A stretch of 64,000 nucleotides of DNA, from assembly GCA_964017155.1 (NCBI GenBank), contig OZ024867.1, forward strand, positions 29,022,812 through 29,086,811. The letters are read 5' to 3'. Origin of the DNA: Oasisia sp. SBJ-2009 (lineage: Eukaryota; Annelida; Polychaeta; Sabellida; Siboglinidae). Of this stretch, positions 56,934-64,000 are shown piece by piece; within the stretch, counting starts at the first letter, position 1; each line of letters starts with the position of its first letter. Below the pieces are notes generated by a model. That model was not told where the DNA came from. It was given only the letters and a program-made list of their open reading frames with translations, and ran no database searches. Both the position numbers and the translations under genes were made by a program.

Positions 56934-58300
56934 GCGTTTGGCGTATTGTAGTATATTTTCATTACTAACATTGAATACTTAGTGTCAAGTTTATTTTTAG
57001 AACGTTTGTATCAGTTGCATACTTGCGTATTGGCCTTTTTCAACTTCACAACATATCACACAAAATGTTAATAACATTAATAGATACACCTGACTGTACT
57101 TGAGAAAATGGAACGAAGTGCGAACGCAATGGTCGAATTGCATTTTCTCACGTGATTGTTCCAGAATATTAGTCAGTAGAATTTGTCATGCATTATCATA
57201 TATGATCAGTTATCACGAAATATCGACAAACCCGTTTTGTAATATAACAATAAAACAAAAAACATATAGCACGGAATTGTAACGGCGGCAATGGCAACCA
57301 TCTCGGTGACAGGCACGACGGGAAATCAGCTTTTACAAGTGTATCTTCAAAATGATGTAAACAATAGGCAAATATAGGGTATTTTGTAGCCACTTTTTGA
57401 CGTTTTTTCTGTAGTGCTAATAAACTAACATGATTTATGTAATCACCAAAATTCACGTGTGAGTCCAGCAATCAGAAAGCTCCTCTTTGAAGATACTTAA
57501 ATAAAGACAACACTTTGATTTCAACATTGTCCGTTCTGCGATCTGCCTGCACGCGTAATCCGTTAGTTAATCGGGTCCACAGGGTGCGTGCAAAACAGTG
57601 TATTATGACGAACAGGTAACTGTCATGGTTTATGGCTCATTGATGCAGCACAACATATGGCGTCTGAGATAAAGAGAACTGCATTTCCTCAGAAATGTTG
57701 AAGATTTGTAACTAGTGTAGCTGTAGCTGTATCGAATAAACACGCCGACCAAGCAGTATAAATCAGAAACCCCTTAGGACAATTATTGTCTATTTGGAAA
57801 ATACAAATGAAACAAATCCGTTCAGCGTTTTAAACATACTCATGAAGACAACAAACGACGGTATCGGTATTAGTTTCGTTCCATTGAAAAGCTAATTGTT
57901 CCTTGTACACTTGATTTTCGGTTGATAATATAAAAGCAGCTTCCCTTCGAAAGACAAGTAATGATGTGTCCGCGTTACTCTTTTTTATAGGAAACCGAAC
58001 ACGTTTTCTAATTTGTAAATTGCATAAAAAACAAACATTGTCATTACGTTTTATTCAGAACTATAAACGAGTTACATGCACAAAACAATAAAGTAAACAA
58101 AACATATAGCGAAAAAAGGAAATATCACAGCATGAATATTAAATACATAATGCACATGCAAACGCTCGGTATCGAGCAACACGGACTTCCAACTTCAAAG
58201 CTATCCCAAATAGACGGTTTCTCTAATTAGGCTACATCATTTCATTTCTTGTACACTTTTACAGTTTATTTACTAGTGCATTAAACTAATTCGTGAAATA
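56931..58300. other. Intron between EGF4 and EGF5, no gene seen
   Basis: AT-rich. The reading after 57083 (PDCT, stop, ENGTKCERNG) is faintly EGF-like but has a stop and lacks the later cysteines. Confidence 0.4.
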
Positions 58301-58302
58301 TC

Positions 58303-58438
<136 letters not shown>

Positions 58439-58551
58439 CACGATAAGTCGCCATAATATACTTTAAGAGGATAAATTGTGAGTCCCATTTTTCACGAATT
58501 CCTTTGACGCACTGGTAAATAAACTGTCAATGTATACCGGAAAATAAATTG

Positions 58552-58554
<3 letters not shown>

Positions 58555-58638
<84 letters not shown>
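58555..58638. repeat. (TA)n microsatellite
   Basis: A pure TA run of about 84 bases. Confidence 0.97.
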
Positions 58639-58641
<3 letters not shown>

Positions 58642-59640
58642 TGGAAATCTGAATGTACTGAATACAATGCAGCACTGAAAAGGAAAGCCAGACAAATCAA
58701 AAATAAAATAAAATAACATTTTATTTCGTAACAACAACAAAAATACATGAGCGTGAACAATAACTAAAAAAGTATTGTTACGTGGTGGTCACATGGCACA
58801 AAATGTGCCGTCTTCCTGTGACCCCAAACATAAATTTCTAAAGTACAGATAATATATACTGATACACGTAGAATCACGAAATCGCTGTTCTCAATATAAT
58901 TTATTTGACAATATAATTTATTTGACAACAGACTTGGGGAATGTTTACAACAATTATTATCTTTTATAAATCCAAACAGTTTGTCTTTTTAAATAAACGA
59001 TTTTAGTTACAATCTACACATCTGGGATTTAGGCAATGCACGTGGTTACGATAGCTAGATATATGTTTAGATATCTCAAATTTGAATGTATTTCGGGAAT
59101 CTTATAATCACGGTTATTTCATAGTTTTGTAAATGCTGAACGATCCTACCCATCCTCTATATGACACTGTTCAGAAACTTCCATCAGGGAGACATCTAAA
59201 AGTTCCACTAGATAAATAAAACCTACTCGACAAATCGTTTATACCCTCTTCTATTTTAATTTCGAATGCTAAATGTTAATATGCTGTATATATTTCATTC
59301 CATACACTTATTGTGTGGATTTATTTAATCTTAATTATTTTAGTAAATATTATAAATGTTATCATAGTGTGTCTTATAATGAAAACTGTAAGAATATGAC
59401 TTGCGAATTTATTTATTAATTAAGATACTTGTGTACTTACTTGATTTATTTAATTTAACGCTTTTAGTGCTGATCAGAATTATTATCATTATCATTATCA
59501 ACTATATATGGATCATCAATCTTATCACTGGCATTTTAATTTAGACGTTGTGTTTTAATGTGATTATTTTTAAACTGGCAATACAGTCATTTGAATCTGC
59601 GTTTATACGCTACTTACGAAATTTTCAATTCTTGTTGTAG
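58639..59640. other. Intron before EGF5, no gene seen
   Basis: AT-rich sequence; I see only an exact local duplication of ACAATATAATTTATTTG at about 58890-58925. Confidence 0.45.
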
Positions 59641-59754
59641 ACATAAATGAATGCTGGAGCAAACCATGCATGAACGGCGGGACTTGTAAAGACTTGGAGA
59701 ACAAATATAAATGTCAATGCGTTCCCGGATATACTGGTGCCAACTGTGATACAA
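59641..59754 (+). CDS. Host gene: EGF-like domain 5
   Basis: Acceptor TTCTTGTTGTAG, donor GATACAA|GTAGGT, 114 nt, phase 1-1. The peptide is (D)[26 protein letters not shown] and [11 protein letters not shown], six cysteines. If joined to EGF4 the junction codon is GAC, giving DINEC, the start of a calcium-binding EGF motif; the rest of that motif (D/N-x4-Y/F near cysteine 4) is only partly kept (ENKYKC). The donor and the next 35 intron bases resemble those after EGF6. Confidence 0.9.
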
Positions 59755-60299
59755 GTAGGTGAAATTCCGTGACGATTATTTAGTAATCAAAACATTGACA
59801 AGTAAGCATAATGCCAAATTAAAAAATGTGGCATATCCTCGTGAGATATTTTTAATGCAGGGTGATATTGTATAATATTTAACACAACTGTTTTCACTTG
59901 ACAGAATTGTGTATGATCCGTCCCTAAAACGATATGTCGACGAGGGTACTTAATTAATGTAGAGGTATCATAATTCAGAGAAAGATTATCGCATTTACAT
60001 AAACTATCCGACATAGTTAGTAATAGTAATACTATAGTTACTTGATATAGCGTCGTTATCCGCCAAGTGGTGCAGCTCATGGTGCTTTTACATTTGTATG
60101 TTTATTAATCACATACAACATATCATGCTAGAACAATAATATTAATGCTAATGATGCGACATGTTATATTACAAATAATATTATTCTCATTCATTATATC
60201 GTTATTAGAAACGGTGTTATATTGTTCAGTGTAAAGTCAAGGAACATTTCTACTAATATATATAATAAAAACACACATGCTTGTATGAAAATAGGTTTA

Positions 60300-60738
60300 A
60301 GATTATTTTTTATAAAACGTATACAGTCAATTCGTCCAGAAGATGTACAAGAAAAGTTCACATGTATTACTCAAAGAAAGCTTGTTGAACACGTTTTCTG
60401 ATAGGAGTAAGCAAAGCATGTCAATAAGATGGCTGCTTAGAGGAAAATGTCTGGTAAGTAATGACAAAGATCTTACACAATTTACGATATTGGATAGGCA
60501 GCCAATGCAGATGCATTAGAAGTGGTTTAGAAGGAGTAAAACGTGGAGACCTAGTCACAACCCTTGCTAAGCAAGTTTGAATACGTTGTAGTTTTGTGAT
60601 ATCCTTAATTGCAATATTATGAAAAAGCGAATTACAATAGTCTAATCTACTAGTAACAGAAACAGGAAATACCGACGAATATGCCGCAAATGACGAATGT
60701 GGTAATATGATGTTAGACAAATTTGAGACATTTAGCAT
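60300..60738 (-). pseudogene. L2-like LINE 3' fragment
   Basis: The minus-strand frame reads SRLDYCNSLFHNIAIKDITK, LQRIQTCLARVVTRSPRFTP, LLMHLHWLPIQYRKLCKI and TYQTFSSKQPSY, closely parallel to the C-terminal region of the L2 copy at 9535-12800 (SRLDYCNSLLYNTANKDIAK). It is 5'-truncated, as is typical of LINE insertions, and lies directly beside the P-element relic. Confidence 0.85.
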
Positions 60739-60756
60739 ATTACTATATGGGTAAAT

Positions 60757-61340
60757 ACCTGTCTCAGTGCTGCACGAAACTGACTTGCATCATGATCGTC
60801 TCTTGCGGCGCCTTTGGTTCGGACAATGGAAAACAGGTTTTCCACCATGTCTTGGTTCAGCTGCCGTGTGAACAAGTACTTGATGTTGCGTTCTGTGCTG
60901 AGGATCTCCCAGAGCTACAGCAAGCTATTGATGGACACCTTACAGCCAACGATACACAAAGGCACCCTGGACCCTGAAGAAAAACCCAAATGGCTGCTTC
61001 CAACAACGTATGATCCCGCCGACCACAAAGGCTAACGCATGGTTAGCCACTTGCTCTCCAACGATACCTTCAATGACATCCCGTCTCGAATCGTATGTCA
61101 AGCCCGACTTGATGGACATCTCATCCATGGCGACGCAAACAAGTCTCGCCGCAGGTGGTAGCTTTTGAAGTTTCAGTCGGAGTGCCTCTAGAATGTTCTT
61201 ACTGAAGCCCGGATACAGTTCAAGGTCGTCCAGGACTTTTCTCAGTGTATGAAAAGATAGGAGAGCAAAGATCTTTCTCAGTAGCCTGTACGTTTTGTGA
61301 CTGGAATGGAGCAATGATAGAGCGTATGCCTTGTCCTGTG
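60757..61340 (-). pseudogene. P-element/THAP9-like transposase, internally deleted
   Basis: Minus strand from 61340: DKAYALSLLHSSHKTYRLLR, FHTLRKVLDDLELYPGF, LVCVAMDEMSIKSGLTYDSR, DVIEGI, VANHALAFVVGGIIRCWKQP and FGFFF. These are the RNase-H-like core of P-element transposases (THAP9 family); MDEMSIK carries a catalytic Asp and WKQPFG is a family hallmark. The frame then breaks and resumes with LFTRQLNQDMVENLFSIVRT and SQFRAALRQ, the C-terminal LNQDxxENLFS motif. The roughly 200 or more residues expected between these blocks are absent. Upstream, a TAG stands where a Trp is usual (GKR-stop-TTQDKA). Inactive. Confidence 0.8.
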
Positions 61341-62156
61341 TGGTCTATCGCTTTCCATAAATGCTTCGGTTTGATGTCCGGATCTGCGACATCATGATCT
61401 GAACCACCGCACCTGCAACTGCAAACATATTAAAACAAAGGTATAAAACAAAGATTTAGAATCTTGAGTTCAGCTTAGAACATAGTTGGATAATTATATA
61501 TTAATTGTATGGATAATTATATAATGGAATATGTTCCATTTAGCACCAAATCTGTATGTGGTTGTGACCATTGTATGTTTATTATAAATAATTGTTATAC
61601 GTAGAAATGTATTTACAAAACTTGGAATTCACAAAAAAACACAATTAAAAAAATTCCACAGAAACGTGACATCAATTATATAAATAGAAGAATAGAACAA
61701 CAAGACAAAAGTTGATTTAACACGCATATATATATTAAAGTGTTGTCTTGCTGCCCCCAATTTGTTGTTGTCGTTCAAATGATCCCTATTAGAGATACAT
61801 ACCACTTAGTTTTTTGGTATCTTATCACAAATCTGAGTATGCCATTGGATTCCTCATATTAGAAAACATGCAAAAGCACACTTCGTCCATGTTTCTACCT
61901 TGCTTAGTATAAAATATATGAACATTTACGAATTTTATCACGGCGGTGGCGGCCATCTTGCAAGTTTCATTTTGTAGGGCTTATGAACCATTTTTGATCC
62001 GGGCATACAGCAGATTCGAGCTCAGCACCCCTCATTACTCCTAAATAGCATGTATGCCATAAATTAACACAATTTGCCTTAACCTTTTTAAATATGCACA
62101 TTTTCATGAAATGTGCCTAGTCTAAATGATAATACCACTTAGTCATTCACTTAGTA
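61341..62156. other. Between P-element pieces; partly its intron
   Basis: On the minus strand 61341-61430, after TATGTTTGCAG, the reading SDHDVADPDIKPKHLWKAI is coding-like and may belong to the transposase. The rest is AT-rich without features. Confidence 0.35.
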
Positions 62157-63316
62157 GCTGTTCGAGTTGTTCCAACTTCTTCTTGGACAGAAGGGGTGAC
62201 TTCTTGTTCAGAATCCGGATGCTTTCCTATCTCAGTCGTAAGCGGCCTATCTACAATTATGATAATATTAAACTTGGATAAAGTGCTTGCAATTGTCAAT
62301 ATTCTCGCACATTAAAAGCGTACACATCATTGGGGTGATACAATAAAGTACACAATGCACTGCAGACATAATGAAGGTACTAAGATATTTGTTTAAGGCT
62401 GAAAATACCTAAACACATACTGCAAACAGACGGAAATGTCTAATTATGCGTATAATCTTCTGATCATGTACACGTAATCAATCCAACCATGTACAACATG
62501 ACTAAATGGCAACATTGTCACATCTGCATCAACAGAGCTTTGTTCTTTTTGGTCAGCTGCTTGACCTTACCCAGGTAGTCGACCGGGATTGGCTCTGCTG
62601 AAGCAGACATACTTTGTTGAGGGGGTTGAGGGTCCAAGCCATCATCTGATACAAATGTACAATATGTTTTCTGTACATTTTTACTATTGCCTGTATTTCA
62701 TTACCTGACAATTAGCTGAATAATAAAATTTTCAATACTACTATATCACATTACCTAATGACACGCATAAAATCACAAACATTATTTTAGAAATGCAGTA
62801 AGACATGTTTATAATTTGTATTACAAAATAAGTAAATCTTAAATTAAAATATATCTCTGTTTTAGAGTTGGAAGTGTTCACGTGTCCTGATATTTTACAG
62901 TTTACACATTTGACATTTTACCAGTATCGTGCTCAAACATTGATTGCCCGCTAATGCATCATATACAACCATAGCTGATTTATTTTTTAATCGTATCCTG
63001 AAAACAAGTAATGTAATACATAATAAACATCATTAAACAACCTGCAATAAATACAATCTGAAACAACATTCTAACAATCTTGAATAGTGTTAGTAAAGTC
63101 ATTACTAAGACAATGAAACTGAAAACAACTTATAAAAAATTGGTAAACCTAGGTTTTGGAAATCATTTTAATTTTTTTCGGTAGATGAAGACGGATATTG
63201 GGGGCTTTCCTCTTTGCTGACAGAACCTTAGCAGGGTTTGCCACTTTGAACAAGGTGGGCATGGCATTCCACACAACCTTGTTGCGACTTTCCACGTTTA
63301 CGAACTGTGACGGCTG
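62157..63316 (-). pseudogene. N-terminal exons of the P-element/THAP9-like gene
   Basis: Minus-strand, splice-bordered segments upstream of the transposase core. At 63170-63316, after CTGCAATTTCAG, PSQFVNVESRNKVVWNAMPT and LFKVANPAK match the C-terminal half of a THAP domain (AVPTLF-type motif). At 62522-62645, after TTTGTATCAG, a Ser/Pro-rich stretch is followed by YLGKVKQLTKKNKALL, a short coiled coil. At 62157-62258, after TAATTGTAG, the reading is EQEVTPSVQEEVGTTRTATK and a stop. The zinc-ligand-bearing first THAP exon was not found. Missing donors (for example GATGCAG|ATGTGA) support decay. Confidence 0.6.
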
Positions 63317-63731
63317 AAATTGCAGAAGTGTTCAAAAATGTACAGTAGTAATGTGGTAGATACGCTGAATGGCAATCTTACCAAATATGAAAAAAATACA
63401 AAATTTAAATAACGATATAATTTTACAAGGTAACGATATTACATGAAAAATAATCAACATTGAACTTATGTTAACACAACATTAACTAAACATTCACATT
63501 TGCAATTGTTTATAAAATAAGAATAACGGCAGGATTAACCTGTATCCGTGAGGTCACATAATTATTTAGCCCCACATGGATAGCATACACATTAAATAAG
63601 GATTTTACTTTACCAAATATTGCTGTATTAAAAAAACGATTCAAAATTAAACTATTATTTGGAAGGTTTTTCATAAGTATTTTATATATATTTATAATAA
63701 CAAATACGTTTTTTCGTAAGACTTATAATGA

Positions 63732-63736
<5 letters not shown>

Positions 63737-63790
<54 letters not shown>
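63737..63790. repeat. (TA)n microsatellite
   Basis: A TA run of about 54 bases, 60 bases upstream of EGF6. Confidence 0.96.
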
Positions 63791-63794
<4 letters not shown>

Positions 63795-63851
63795 TATATC
63801 ACACTCGATATGTTCATTTCATTCATCCGATATATGCAATTGATGTTTCAG

Positions 63852-63965
63852 ACCCAGATGAATGTAAGAACAATCCATGCATGAATGGCGGGATATGCAC
63901 AGATAGGGTGAACTACTATACCTGTAAATGCGTTCTTGGATACACTGGTCGTAACTGCGGAAATA
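63852..63965 (+). CDS. Host gene: EGF-like domain 6
   Basis: Acceptor TTGATGTTTCAG, donor GGAAATA|GTACGT, 114 nt, phase 1-1. The peptide is (N)[26 protein letters not shown] and [12 protein letters not shown], six cysteines and a GYTG turn. PDEC at the start and a Tyr before cysteine 4 recall calcium-binding EGF modules. It leaves in phase 1 shortly before the window ends, so the gene continues to the right. Confidence 0.9.
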
Positions 63966-64000
63966 GTACGTAAAATCTCTTCACGATTACTTCGAAATCA

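Noticed and set aside
57084..57180. An additional EGF-like exon (PDCT...ENGTKCERNG)
   Set aside because: An in-frame stop after the first Cys, missing cysteines 4 to 6 and no convincing donor.
59787..60080. 97-codon minus-strand frame after EGF5
   Set aside because: No domain, no splice borders, and AT-rich intronic composition; chance frame.

Overview
This is non-coding-rich animal DNA. Every convincing coding piece is a short exon with GT-AG borders. The exons encode EGF-like, thrombospondin type 1 (TSP1) and von Willebrand factor A (VWA) domains. The rest is microsatellites and decayed transposons of families typical of marine invertebrates. A bilaterian invertebrate, probably a lophotrochozoan such as a mollusc, is my inference; nothing in the window fixes the species.

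Host gene. One + strand gene model runs from about 16210 past the right edge. It has a CRE-containing GC-richer 5' flank, a 4-nt coding exon (16210-16213), a signal-peptide exon (16340-16429), EGF1 (21206-21316), EGF2 (24428-24538), TSP1-1 (28373-28504), TSP1-2 (29058-29183), a VWA domain in two exons (30582-30856, 31278-31428), then EGF3 (47381-47497), EGF4 (55833-55943), EGF5 (59641-59754) and EGF6 (63852-63965). All junctions between domains are phase 1 and the VWA-internal junction is phase 0, so the listed exons can be spliced in frame. The product would be a secreted, modular extracellular protein. That it is one gene is inferred from phase and order, not proven.

Layout. 1-9500: PIF/Harbinger end, three copies of a dispersed repeat, a stand-alone signal-peptide-like exon (2790-2944) and relics of a repetitive coding family. 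9535-12800: nearly complete L2-like LINE with a 2A-like peptide motif. 13100-15930: relics of a SWIM/YqaJ-like gene and, on the other strand, THAP and DDE transposase pieces, together resembling an ISL2EU-type transposon. 16200-31430: 5' half of the host gene, whose introns hold LINE relics, a hAT-like MITE with a paralogous empty site, and very long tetranucleotide arrays. 31430-34500: hexanucleotide array and nested LINE relics. 34520-47177: a 12.66-kb foldback structure, two 5.5-6.1-kb inverted arms around a 0.99-kb loop, made of nested tandem arrays and without a recognisable gene; it fills most of one host intron and is the outstanding object of the window. 47180-64000: 3' EGF exons, with introns holding a candidate nested gene exon, a 345-bp tandem repeat, a tRNA-derived SINE, an L2 fragment and a broken P-element/THAP9-like transposase.
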